This document shows positions 43,601 to 56,700 of a stretch of DNA of 64,000 bases, piece by piece (within the stretch, counting starts at the first letter, position 1; each line of letters opens with the position of its first letter). This stretch comes from Eutreptiella sp. 'Long Island Sound 2002' (Eukaryota; Euglenozoa; Euglenophyceae; Eutreptiales; Eutreptiaceae). Location: contig OZ038378.1 of the NCBI GenBank assembly GCA_964036045.1, positions 183,918,944-183,982,943 of the forward strand, in the 5' to 3' direction. The translations under genes and the position numbers were made by a program. Under the pieces are notes generated by a model that was not told where the DNA came from, ran no database searches, and saw only the letters and a list, made by a program, of their open reading frames with translations.

Positions 43601-44668
43601 GGAGATAGCTCCTGGGTACACATAAAAACTGAAAGGTTCTGGCGCAATCCATGCGGCCAAATGTATAACGGGTTGGGCGATCTGGAACAGCACCGTGGCG
43701 ATGCTGAGGCACACATTGTCACCCATGGATGTCAGCATGTACAGATACTGTGGGCAGTTGGGGTTGGGTTGCATGAGGATCTGCCGGTGGCTACGGTGGC
43801 TGAGCCATATGTATGCCAGCACAAGCACCAACAGCGTTCGGTCCAACCAACCTTGCCCCACCAGCAGCAGCATGGGAGTGACGGTGATAAGGCTTTGGCT
43901 GGTGAGAAGGCAGTGGGCATTGCTCTGTTGATTGATCAGCCACTGCACGATCTGCGAGAAGCGCAGCAGGGAGAAATAGAGCAGAGGAATAGTTCCAACA
44001 CAGGCAGATGAGTGATGTATGCGACCTTACAGGTATACCTGCCGTTGCAATGCAACTTGGAGCTCTTGAGGCAGCTGGAGGCGTCTGCAGCAAGAAACCA
44101 CACCCCTCCCCTGTCCCTGATCCCTCATAACAAGGGTATGCTCGGGCATCCCCCCTGCTCATTTTTTTTGCCCTCACAAGTTTGGAGTCGGTTGACTACA
44201 GTCAGTGAAGCTGCCGGGCGTCTGGCAACCGGGGTGAACTGCCCGTGTCCCTTGTAAGTTGGCCCTGGCCAACCCTCCCCAACCCAAAGGAGAAGCCAGA
44301 GCACCCACATCAGTGCCCTTCTGTGCCCTGCACCCTCAGACAAGCCTGGGTCCTGGAATCCGGCGGGGAGGGGGGCATTTTGGTCCTTCCAAGGGTCTAC
44401 CACACCTACTCACCCACCCGCTGGCCCAGCCACCCAGACAAGCTTGAGAGGGAGGGGAAAGCGGGGTCAGGGACGGGTGGGGTGGGGTGGGGGTGGGGGC
44501 TCTGCTCTGAAAGAGGCAGGTTGGCCTTCCCCCTGTCAACAGTTAGGCAGTGCAAGCTGTTCAAGGAAACATGGCAACACAGCGTTTTTGTACATCTGGT
44601 CAAATGAGCCAACCTGTGCATCAGTCAAGACTGAATCCTAACGAGCATCCCAAAGAGGATCCTGACAT

Positions 44669-44716
<48 letters not shown>

Positions 44717-47700
44717 CGACGACGACGACTAAGACGACGGTGACAACGATGATGGCAACGACGACAACAAGGACACTGATGATGATGATGATGATGATGA
44801 TGAGACTGATGCATCAGTGAGGCACTTGGTGTCCTCTGGAAAGATATCGTCTTCATCCAAACTGCTAAGAACCGAGTCAAAGGTGTTCCTATTGCGCTGC
44901 CTTGTACAACATATCAAAAATCCTAGGATGCAGACTCTCGAGGGGCCGGGATGAGGTGGGTTCTGATGAAAAAGTTTTTCGTTCGAGGGTGTGCCTGTAC
45001 ACACCCTGATCAACACTGAAGACTGGGAGCTTCATCGAGGTACCGAGCTGGTGGATTTTATAGTCCTCTTTAGGGTGTAGGGAAGGTGGAGGGCTATGGG
45101 TGTAGGTGATGTTCATGGGTCTTGCGGTGCGTGGGACAGAGGATAGATAGAACAATTTGCCCAGGCTACGGCGGTCGAGGCCGACCAGTAGCAGCCCGGA
45201 TGCCAAGAAGATGCTGAAGGATCACAATTAGCAGCAACAGCCCCCAGGCGTCACACAAAACCCAACGCTGCAACATGACCATGTGCAGCCTTAAACCTGC
45301 AGGTTGCCCACCACAAGCGATGTAAAGAGCAGCATTATGCAGCTCTTAACTGGCGGCAGCTTCAATGGATGCGGCAACAGCGGCTCGATCTGCAGGAGTG
45401 GGCCCAGCGTTGCGAATAGCGTCAGGGCCCAGACGCCGCTTAGGACTTGGGTGCAGAAGAGGGCGCCAGGAGGCTCCACGTCGATGGGGTTGAGGCCAGT
45501 TTCGACGGGTCGGGGCACAAGGGGAGCAGCGAGGATCATGCTGGCACAAAGCAGCAGCTCGGCAGCCAGGAACGGCCCGGACAGCTGCGGGGATGTCATG
45601 GTGCTGCGGACTGCGCCTGCAGCAATGAAGCAGGCTACCAGAAGGGTCTTTGAGGTTGATGACGTGGCGTGGGGGCAGACGGGTAGCAGCAACTGGAACA
45701 GCAGCACCAGCAGATGCGCATTGCGGACTCCGTCGCCTTTGTAATATAGGTACAGCAGAGAGCCAACCTGCAGCAAGGAAGGGTCTGGCGCCAAACTGGG
45801 GGGCAGTGTGGGTGTGTTTCTGAGTGAATATCAACCGCAAAAAAATCGGGGGGGGGGGGGGTAGCAGGAGGCAGCACTGGGCAAATGACGGTAGATCGGG
45901 GCAAGGGACCGGCAGAAGGCAGAAGATGAAAGCAGAAAGTGGCCAAACCAACATAAAATTTCATATGCTGGCCCCCTTTGCGCCTTTTCACTGCACTTCC
46001 TTTTGCCCTTCCACCTATACAGATCACACAAAAGCCATTTGTCACCACAAGAAACGGTGACCTGAACGTATGTGTTGCTTGTCTGCTAAACCAATACAAA
46101 ACGAGAAATTGCACTGTGCACACCAAGTTAATAATTCAAAAACAGCAAATATGACAAGACGTGCTAGTGGCTTTACGCGCATTGGTGTTCATAGACGTGA
46201 CGTGATTTTGATACAATAGCCACTGCTGTGCAGAGTGCACCAGGTGAGCCTATCGGCAACTTGGCACCTGCGTCCACAAAAAAGCATGTTGTCACCGGAA
46301 TTAATGACATGGACCTCAACATATGCGGCCGGGGGTGGGGGGTGTAGAAAAAAAATTCCTGGGACCGGCATACCGTTTTATTTTCGCAGCCAACCCCCGG
46401 AGCGGAAGGAGGGGGGATTCCTTACACATATACCCGAAATTTCTACCGAACAAAGCCGTTTCAAGGCAAATGGTTGGTTTATTCCAGAGACAACCATTCA
46501 TTACATGCAAAGCAAAACAAGGACCCTCAAAAGTCACCTCTCCTCTGGCCCAAATCGTGAAGCACAATATCCAAATTGAGGCATTAATGTGCGCAAACCA
46601 TTCATCACATGCCATGTGCAAAGGTGTTATCAACAGACATTCACTAATTTGGTGCAAAGAATCCCTTTCTATACCAAGAATTGTCCCCGAGTAAAAAAAA
46701 TGCCAAATGCTACCAATATGCTGCATGCCGGCTTGGACCTCAACACCAGCTGCTTGCATGGGATCGAGTAGTCGTCAGTGGGCAGGGATTGTGGGTTTGG
46801 CAAGAGGGTCCTCCATTTCCAGGACCAAGAGGGTCTGTAAACCCCTGTTTGTGCAATGTGCCAGGGGGGGTAGCTTGCTTGGCCGTGGCTGGGCAAAGGG
46901 CTGCACTGGTCGGATTGAATCATCCTGAGGTTGGGCACCAAACGACGGAATATTTGATCGCCTTCTGGGCGATGCAACACGGCGTTCGGTGGTGCAGCGG
47001 TCCGCATTAATCGAATGCAGCAAAATTTTACCAAGCAAAATGAAACACTTTCGGTGTACTTTGATTTGCGAAAGAGGAAGCATGGCGCCAGCACCACACT
47101 TTGACATTGCTTTTTGGTCTTTCAATCAACCCCAGATAGGCACCCGCCTGATGACACGTTGCATGATGCACGCATGCAACACACACACACTCTCTCTGTC
47201 GTGGATGTGACCACAGCATACAATTTATTCAATAAACTGCGCTGCGTGAAACCCAACTGCTTGAACGCCAATACAGACCACTCCTTCCCGCATTGCACAG
47301 CCCAGCACAGCACAGGCACACCTGCAGGCAAAACAAGAGTGCGTGAAGATGGCGCCGCCAGTCAACAACCCACTTCAGTGCCGCCCCCCATTCCCGGATC
47401 CCCAGCAGGGCTGTCATCGCTGTGTTGATGCCCAACAGCAGTATTGCAAAGCGCCATACGTCCAGATCCGCGGTGAAGGACCGGGGATACGACCACTCGA
47501 AGGGACCCAGGACAAGCGGCACGAAAAGCAACCCTGGTTGGAGACAGTTGGGAGATGTCTGGAGGTTTGTGGAAGCTTGGGTTCGAAAACGGATAAAGTG
47601 GAGATGGTTGGTGAAGGTCGGACAGGCTGCCAGGATTGCAAATTAGGCGAAGTTCGGGAGGTTTCGGGCAGGAAGGGGAGAGATGGCGAGCAGTGGGGGG

Positions 47701-50700
47701 CATTATAACTGTTGTTGAGGGGGTGTTGCAAAATAAAACCATTTTGGCTCCAGGTTAAGCAGCTAGTCAAAAACTGAGCGGCGAGGGAGTATTAAACTCG
47801 CCTTTCCCTCGTAACATAAAGTCGACAGGGCCATAAGAAATTTTCTTAGGGAGGGAAATTTGTGACCAATTGAAAAGGCGCAGAGAGTACTTCTGAGGAG
47901 GGGTATCCGTAAAGATGGAGTTGGCTTGCTGGTTGTTACTTCCAACGTAATGCATCGGGTTGCGTTTTGCAGAGGGTGCCTCCAGGCTGTAAAATCCTCA
48001 AATCACAACCAAACAGCATGAGCATTGTTGCATACCAGACAATACCTTAGCAAGAGCATCACCATCAAGACAGCAGCACTGTGCACAGGCTTTCAATGGC
48101 GCGACCGCCATCCCAAATGACTAGTGTTACACAAGGCATGTTGTTCAGCACCATGTCTCTTCATTGACCAGAGGGCCCCTGCGACCATCCATCAACTGCT
48201 GCTCGCCTAGCCACTCCAACACCGCAACCCTAACCACGCCTTGCAGGGGCGGGGGTTGCCTGCTCTGTGCACCACCCACAGCCACCAATGAGCGAGCCGC
48301 CATCACCCTCACCCACGCATCCACGCCTTGGGGAGGCCATCCTGGTAGTGTGCCTTTGAGGCCCTCAGGACAATCGCTGTAGCACCACAACCCATGAGCC
48401 ATCCTTGTTAGGTCTCAGGGCAGGGAAGCACATTGAGCCCCCGGTTACCCCTCAAACTGCACGAGACAGTCAAGGGGGAGTGCGGATCCGTGCAGTTGTT
48501 CCAAGAAAGCCCTAAATCAGCCCTTTCATAGGCCCAAGGGTTTACATGTCCTGCCATTGTCACCAAATGATGGTGCAACTTGGCCCAAGGCCAGCCAGCG
48601 GTCATTGGAGGTCACTCAAAAATCACAATATTTCAACCAACCCATGCCAGCTAAGTCCTCACCAATAGGGCCCCGTGTTAGGCCCGATCGGGGGTACCCA
48701 GAGATGGAACCTGGGACCTATGCCATTGGTCAGGGGCTCCATGTTGAAGAAGAATATTTGATTGGACCCAGACTGGACTGATGCCTGTGGCCAGCCAAGT
48801 TTTGCAAATTATATTGCCTTCAGTACGGTCACCTTGCGGAGAACTGCCTCTAACAATGCACCACAAACCAGCGCCAGTGTTTTGCCTATATCCATCTCTC
48901 CAAATGAGCCAATATGGCTTGAAAACAGACCTTTCACAGGCCCATGGACCCAATGTACCCCAATTGGTGGGCCTAATGGGTGCGACATGGCTCACCATGG
49001 ATTTGCATGTGCTGCCATGGTCGCCAAATGAGGACCCATTCTGGTGCCCAAGGCCACACAGCGGTCATTGAAAATCACCCAAGAATCGCGATTTTTGAGC
49101 CAACACCTGTTGGCTTGAAAAAGGCTGATTCGTCAATAGTGGGGCCCCAAAGGGGGGGTGGATCGGGGGTACCCAGAGATAGAGCCCGGGCAGGTCCCTT
49201 CCACTTTTTTCTTGCACCAAGTAGGGCCCCTAGTGGTGCTTAGTCACCCCTAAAAGGCGGTTGTGGGCTTATTTGCGCTGCAGTGGGCAAAACTTGGTGG
49301 GCCTATTGTGGCCATAATGTGTGGATCAAGATTGTGATCCTATTCCACCTTTTTCTTTGAAATGAACCCCCTAATCAAATGGTGGGGATTGGGTCTGGAT
49401 CCACAAATAGTAGCTGCAATTGGCCAACCAAATTTTGTCCACCACAGTGCAAACAAGCCTGGAATGGCCCTTATAAGGGCCAATAAGCACCACCGAGGGG
49501 CCTAATTTGTGCTGAACAGATCCCAATGGGTTTTATGTACTTCCATTATCACCAAATGATGACTTAAGTCTGGCCCAAGACTCCCTGGGGGTGGTCGATT
49601 TTTCAGCCAACCCATGCTGGCCCTTTTCAGCGCAAACAATGATTTTGCATCTTTCAAATGCCCATGACCAACCCTAGGCAGTGCTAGAGGCTGCAAAAAA
49701 AAGGGGGCCTAATTGGTGCTACATGGCTCCTAACGGAATGTATACACCCAATACCCATCGCCAAATGATGACAAAGGCCTGGCAAAGGTCCCCTCGGGGG
49801 CTTGCCACGGGTTGTCGGAGAAAAGATGATTTTTCCGGCCAGCCCATGCCTGCCTGAATATAGCTAGCACCGCCAAAAGCACTGAAAACGACGGCTTCAC
49901 CAGGTACTGGTGACTGCGCAAGGCCGGTGACTACTCGCGGTGCGCGCGGTCTAAAACTGTTACACAAGCGGGACCTGTCCTCCAAACCCCACAGTGTGTC
50001 CTGGCACACAGGCAAGCTGTCGCACTACTGCATTACAGAACTCCAAAATATGACAAATTTCATCGCAGTTTCTCATCATCAGACTCACTAGAGCAGTCAG
50101 AATTAGAAGAATCCGAACTACTGTCAGTGCCAGGACACACAAAACAAACTGACTACCCAATCAGACCCGTCAAATTTGTAGTTCCAAAAATCCCATTATT
50201 TCTGATTTCTGAGGCATTGTTTCCGATTTCTGAGGCACTGTTTCCGATTTCTGAGGCAGTGTTTCCGAATTTTAAGGCATTGTTTGCAATTGGTGAGGCA
50301 CTGTATCCAGTTTCCGAGGCAACGTTTCCATTTTCTGAGGCACACTGGTGGAGCCCCATGTGTGGCTCAATCTCAGGTGGCCGAAGATAAACCTGGGGCC
50401 CCCGCCATTGGTTCGGGGGCTTATGTCGAAGAAATAAGTTCAATGGGGCCTGGGTCTGGGTTGACGCATACAGGGGGGGGGGGGGATTTCGTGTGGGGAC
50501 TGTTTCGCAGCGAGAAATTTCGCGGAGGTCACTGAAAAACGCGTGGGAAATTTCGCGGACCATCTCCATTGCAATGTCGTGTATGGCTTGGTGGATCCCA
50601 AAACGCATGGTTTAATTTGCCCGTTGCCAAAAAAGAGTGGAGCCAGCCCAGGTGCCACTCACTGTGCAGGGGAGACCCATCTGCCACACTCGGCCAGTGA

Positions 50701-53700
50701 TGAAGCGTTCCATGGAGAGGGGGCTAAACAAAGCGTACATACGTGCCAAGAATAGCAGGTACTGGGCTGCAGACGGGACTTTTGACCTACAAAGAAACAC
50801 AGTGTCCATTGACACTGTGCCACTTTCTCTGGAAGGCTACAGGGAATGGCAGCAGGACTGACAAGCATACAAGCCTCTGTTAGTGCAGCCCCCCCCCCCC
50901 CCCCACCTGCAACCAACATTCCTTAGGGAAAAAAAAAACTGGGGTGGAGGAACACAGAGGCGCCAAAGGCGCCGAAGAAAATTCTGTGGTACCTACAACA
51001 AGCGTGGTAAATTTCGCGGTCAATTTGAAACACGAAATTTTCCACGCCAAATAAACCCCCCACGAACCCCCCCCCCCCTGTAGTGGCCACAATAGGCCAA
51101 CCAAGTTTGAACCCCCAACCTCCGCCTTCCCCCCCTGCCCAAAAGCGGCACCTGGCTGCGGTGGAGGGCATGGGTCAAAATCAAAAAAAAATCATTGGGG
51201 GATAGTTTTATCCCCAAAAATGATGATTTGACAAGGAGTTAAACGTCCAATTTCATACATTGGGGTATGCTACGACAAGACCCCCCGGAAATCGGGGTAC
51301 ATGGCTGAACCGTATTTTGTCTTTCCACAACCTAAGCACGGAGCTGTTGTAGGAATACAATAGATGGACAAAAACCACCTCGAAGAGAGCGAAGAGCTCT
51401 GTCAACCAGTCAACTGGTCGACTGATCAATTAACAGACACTGTACCACTGGTAACCACAATGGTCTGGTGTCCACCACGGTGTTCAGCCGTCGTGGTGGT
51501 GCGCATCAATTGCCAGCGGCACGGCGCACACACAGCATGCAGCCTGCAACGGGCTGCAATGCCACGGCAGCACGAGACAAAAGAGGGCACACTCAGCCAG
51601 TTTCTGAAATGAAGCTGACCCCACAAACCATCCATCTTCGAACAAAACAGGGGATAGGTCTGAGTTTCAATCTGGCGGACAGCCCCAGAAGCAACAGAAC
51701 ATGGTTCGGGGAAAGCACCGGGTCAGACTTGCAGGATAGCCCAGAAGGCACTGCCAAGCAACCAAGAAATATCGAGGATGATCGCTTCTTGTGGGCTGGC
51801 AAGGAATGGCCGAGTTGGCGTACGTTGAGGAAGGTTGGGAGTGGTTGCAGAGAGTTGACAAGAGTTGGAGAGGATCGGGAACGGTCAGATACAATTAGAA
51901 AGGGTGATGGATGGTTGACGTGGGTTGGAGAGGTTGGGCAGGGTTGAAGACCGGCCCCAGCGGACATGATGCGGAATTCTGGCGCATAGTAGTACATGTG
52001 CCCAAACTCATAGGGGCCTGTGGTGTCTCCGATGTACTCAGCCTCGATGGGAGTGCGCTTGGGGATGTGTACGCGCTGCTCAGCGGCCACACCCACGAGA
52101 TATTTCTGCATCATGATGCTGGCGCGTGTGGAGTGCCCCACCTGCAGATTGGGTGTGTGTTTTGCATGAAGCTAGTGAGCTCTGCAACTGAAGAGGGAAA
52201 CCATTCCAGTACACCCCTCAGCCAAAACTTCCAGAGAGCCGTGCCGGCCACCATCCAACACTCTCGGACTGCGGCTGGGTGGTGGTGTGGCATGATATGG
52301 TGCGTTGTGCTGCAGTGGAGTGGAGAGGAGTGGAGTGAAGTGCAGCAAAGTGCAGTGTAGTGCAGTGCGGTGATATGTAGGGTGACATTTGAACGAGGCC
52401 CTCATCACAAGTCATGCAAATCCTGCTGACCACGGGGGGGCAACTACAATCGGTCCGGATGCAACCCATCCCCCGGCTATCTGTCAAAACTTGCGGGGGG
52501 GGGGGGGGGGGGGGCAGTTGGGGCGGGGGGGGGTCGGCGGGGGGGGGGGGGGGGATTGGCAGCTCAGCCGGGGGGAGGGGCTGCGCGCGACCCACTACTA
52601 CCACATGCATACCTCTAGGGTGTGTGTGTGTGTCTGGGGCCATGGGGGTATAGAGGTACGTATGCGATAATAGCGATATCTTGTCTTTGCCAGGAAGAAA
52701 GTCTTAAGGGTCTTAAGGACTAAAGGCATAGTACCCCCTTCAACTAAGCATGGGTCAAAAAATTTGGCACCGTTGGTGCCATGGCCCCCGCACCAATATC
52801 TTTCAAAACTCGGGGGTTGGGGGGGGCTGGGGGGGGTCGCATGCAAGGACCGGGCCCGGCCGCCCCCCCCCCCCCCTTCTGCTGACATCCTCCTGACAAC
52901 TGACATGCTTATGAGACCCTGGTGACATCATAATGAGACCCACCACATTACACCACACCACACCACACCACACCACACCACATTACACCACACCACACCA
53001 CACCACACCACACCACACCACACCACACCACACCACACCACACCACACCACACCACACCACACCACTTCACCACACTGCACGACACTGCAATCCCTTCCA
53101 CTCTACCACACTCCACTTCACTCCACAAACTGCAGCACACTCCAGAAACACTGTTCTCTACTCCAATGCACTACACTAGTTTCCACTACATCATACTACA
53201 CTACACACTCCTCCACTCTTCTCCACTCCACTCCACTCCACTGCACTGCACACCAACCCAGTCCACCCCACCCCACTGCAATCCATTCCCCTCCACTCCC
53301 CTTCCCTCCCCTCCCCTCCCCTCCCCTCCCCTCCCCTCCCCTCCCCTCCCCTCCCCTCCCCTCCCCTCCCCTCCCCTCCCCTCCCCTCCCCTCCCCTCCC
53401 CTCGCCTCCCCTCGCCTCCCCTCCCCTCCACTCCACTCCACTCCACTCCACTCCACTCCACTCCGCTGCAATACACTACACAATACTGTGTTACCCTACA
53501 CCACACTCCACTCCACTCCATACTGCACCACCCCACTCCACTCCACTCCACACTACTACACTACCCCGCCCCTTGCGCAAGCATGGCCGCGGTCCCAAAA
53601 ATACAGGCAAAACAGCGGTTCAACGCTCACGCCGTCCTTAGACAGGCCCGTGCTTGCACGCGACGCACACACGACAGCAAAGGACGGTACGTGACAGCCA

Positions 53701-56700
53701 GGCCAGGAATAGCAATGTTAGCCATGGCCGAAAATCACATCAAAACAAACAGCATGGGGATGCAATGTGTGGTACAATGTTGTTATGAAGAGAATGCACA
53801 ATCACAGACAGCCAGAGGTGTCTCAAACGCTCAATCCTGCATTCAGGACCACAAAATACAGCGGTACCAAAAAAAAATCCTGAAAACAGCGGTTCAACGC
53901 CCACTCCGTGCTTGGACAAGCCCGTGCTTGCGCCAGGGGGGGTGGGGTACGCTTCACTCTACTCTACTCCATTCCACTCCACTCCACTCAATGCAACCAC
54001 AGCACACTCCAAAACACTATGCTCCTCCACTACACAGCACTATTTCACACTACATCACACAACACTCGACCCCATCCCACTCCACTCCACTCTACTCCAC
54101 TCGACTGCACTCCACGCCACTCCAGTGCACTCCATGCCACTCCACTACACTCCACTCTACTCCAATCCATTGCACTATTCTGCCGTACCGTACACCGCAC
54201 CACACCGCTTGGCAAGGGGCAGTGGGGGGAGGCCAACCAGTCTGCAGCCACACAAAGAATATGGCACAGGACATAGGGTGTAAATGACACGGTGCCCAGC
54301 CAGCCTTCATGGAACCACCCACCCTCATGTGAGACCGTCGCAGCCTCACACGCACCTGGGCAAAAGCATTTGATGCGTCCTTTCCAGCGTTCTCCAGCAG
54401 CACCGCGGCACCTCCTGGGTGGGCTTGCAGAAACGACGTGACGTCGTACACATTGCCCTGGATCACGATCCAGCAGCTGTCGGACCGGTTGTGCGCCTGA
54501 ATATCTTCCTCCGAGAACTGCGGCAGTTGCGACTCCGCGGGCGTCCCGTGGTCCTGCTCAGCCGGCGCGTCGCAATACCGTATGTCCAACCCCAGGGCCT
54601 TGTCCAGCCACGCGCTGTCGCGGATGCGGTACCCCCACAGAATGGCAGCCCAAACCAAATTGACACATGTGAAAATGACCCCCAAGACATGGTACACAAG
54701 CTGACTGTGGAGCGGGAGGGTCTCCAGCTCGTGACGCCAGAAGAGCAGAGCGTAGAGGTAGAGGCCCGTGGCGCTGAAGCGGAAGACGAAGACCGCTAGC
54801 ACAGTGCAGGTCCAATTGAGGGAGATGAGGGACACAGGCACCCGCTGTGCAAAGTTGTGCTCCTGCAGAGGGACACGCACAGGCATGAGCGGGCTCCGCA
54901 CCTCTCGCAATTTGTGAACCCAACCCACCCCCAATGCAATGGGTGGACAACCAGCCGGCCTATCCTTTTATGGAGGATTCCCTACTCAAAAGGCAAACAA
55001 CTACGTACACCCAGAAGTGCCAACTGGCATACTCACTCAGCCTGGAAACCCCATCCCCCCTTGGTGGACTCCGCCATCGGGCCTTAGGGACACGCCCCCC
55101 AGCCTCATAACACGGCAATGCTTCCCTTGGGGGTCGAGCAACACCTTGTCTGGGGCCTCATGAAAGTCGCCTTGATGATGGAGGACAGGACGACCAACCT
55201 GCCCACACCAGAACCACTCAGCCTCGATGGAATCCCCCCCACAGTTCTTTGCATTACACTCAGAGTTGCCTCTTTGTGAAGACTTGAAGCCTCTAGGGAA
55301 GTGGTTTTGGTCGCGGAATTTTCAAGTGTACAAGGCTGCAGAGGTATTACATCCACGTCCATGGGGGCTGGGATGCAAAATTGTAGATGCCACTTCCGTA
55401 AGGTTCCAGACAAATTACCACAGAGTTGTCAAGGCCACTTTCCACAAAGGTGTCAAATGCACTTTCTTGAGGCCCAAGAAGAGGTACTGCAAAAGAGGGG
55501 ATGGGGGATGGGGGGGTTGGTACCATGGACAGCTAATACCTCTGGGTGTATACACTTGATGACCAACTGAGGAGCGCCGGGGAGTGCTCACCAGGGCTGC
55601 GTGTTGCCCAAGGATGTTTCCCTATGATACTACGCCCATCACTTCATCGGTGTATCTCCCAAATCCCGGCCTAGTGCAGCTCACTGGACCTGCTGAGGCT
55701 TGGGGACCGCCGGTTCCGCTAACCAGTGGGGGCGGGTGCAGCAAACCTCCGCCGATTCTGCCCGCCCCCCACGTTCCCTTGCGGAGATATCTTGGGCCTT
55801 CCATGTTGGCCCCCAGGCCTGCGCTCCTAGTCAGTGGTTCCCTGTTGTATAACAACGTGTGGTCATAAGACGTCTACTGACGTGTTCCCATGTGGCTGGT
55901 GCCACGCATATCGGGGGAGCACCAGCCAGGCATCCTGGATTCACGGTTCGTGGTGTCTCCCTATCTGTGCACTAGTGCAGCCCACTGTCGGTCACATGCA
56001 TGGGGTTCCCCCACTCCTTGTACCGCCCGTGGCAAGATGTATTCTACCTGGACATAGGATGAAGGCTTCCTCATTCCTAGACAGTTGGTGCCTGTCCCGC
56101 CCAAAGGGGCGCCACGCCTTGAAGGCACGGTCGGAGAATCTACACCGGGATCCTGTTCCATAGGTAATGGGGTACCTATCCTGGAGGTGCTGTCTTCGAT
56201 GCAGTTGATTCTATGCGGGGGGAGGAGGGGGCTTGGTTGGCTGTTGACGGTCTTCCTCACCCATTGCCCCCTCCCCGCACCTCAACCCCCCCCCCCCCAC
56301 ACACACACCTGCCTTTCACCAGGAGGCCCGGGGGGGGGGGGGGGCGCACAGAAACAGGCAGAGATGCAAGCACATGCAGATGCACAGGCACCCGCAAAGG
56401 CACAGGCACATACACAGGCACAGACACAGGCAAAAGAAGAGGCTCACGCAAAACGACCTCATCAAACATCGTGATAAACTCACGAATGTTCACGAAGACC
56501 ACCGGGGTTTCAAACGCAAGGCCAATGCTGCAAAGGCTGGAGAGGTGGTGGGTATATAAAGAGAAGGCGTAGGCTGCAGCGGTGAAGACGTGGTGCAAGA
56601 GGTACATCCAGAGCATCCGCAGGTTCTGGAGGCTGTTGACCTGTTTCTCCTGCCGAGGCACACCAGCGGGATGCAGCAGGGTCCAAGGTCGTCGGCCACC

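Larger units (their letters stand above)
42792..45296. other. introns and small exons of gene B; (ATG)n array and satellite-related block
   Basis: Apart from the exons at 43228-43338 and 43586-43951 there is an (ATG)n array (44668-44728 and 44779-44804) and a block at 45042-45090 related to the start of the 22-28 kb satellite unit. The open frame at 44889-45206 covers that block and is not an exon: its phase does not fit. Confidence 0.55.
47534..51951. other. 4.4-kb intron of gene B with tandem and mobile repeats
   Basis: Holds the 48.53-49.84 kb repeat family, a TTTCTGAGGCA-type short repeat at 50200-50345, and the TA-flanked inverted-repeat element at 50471-51080. Confidence 0.6.
52142..54355. 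other. intron splitting the cytochrome b5 domain, filled with repeats
   Basis: A second copy of the two-module G-run repeat (52425-52870), then pentanucleotide arrays: ACCAC (52940-53072), CTCCC (53290-53430) and CCACT-type patches to about 54165. Confidence 0.7.

Noticed and set aside
44889-45206. Possible gene B exon (LASGLLLVGLDRRSLGK...)
   Set aside because: Its phase does not fit either neighbour, in-phase splicing skips it, and part of it is related to the satellite unit.
53166-54287. 373-codon plus-strand frame rich in Ser, Pro, His
   Set aside because: Translation of pentanucleotide arrays; all three frames are open because no stop codon can form in the units.
54419-54799. Plus-strand 126-codon frame
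   Set aside because: Antisense shadow of the cytochrome b5 exon.
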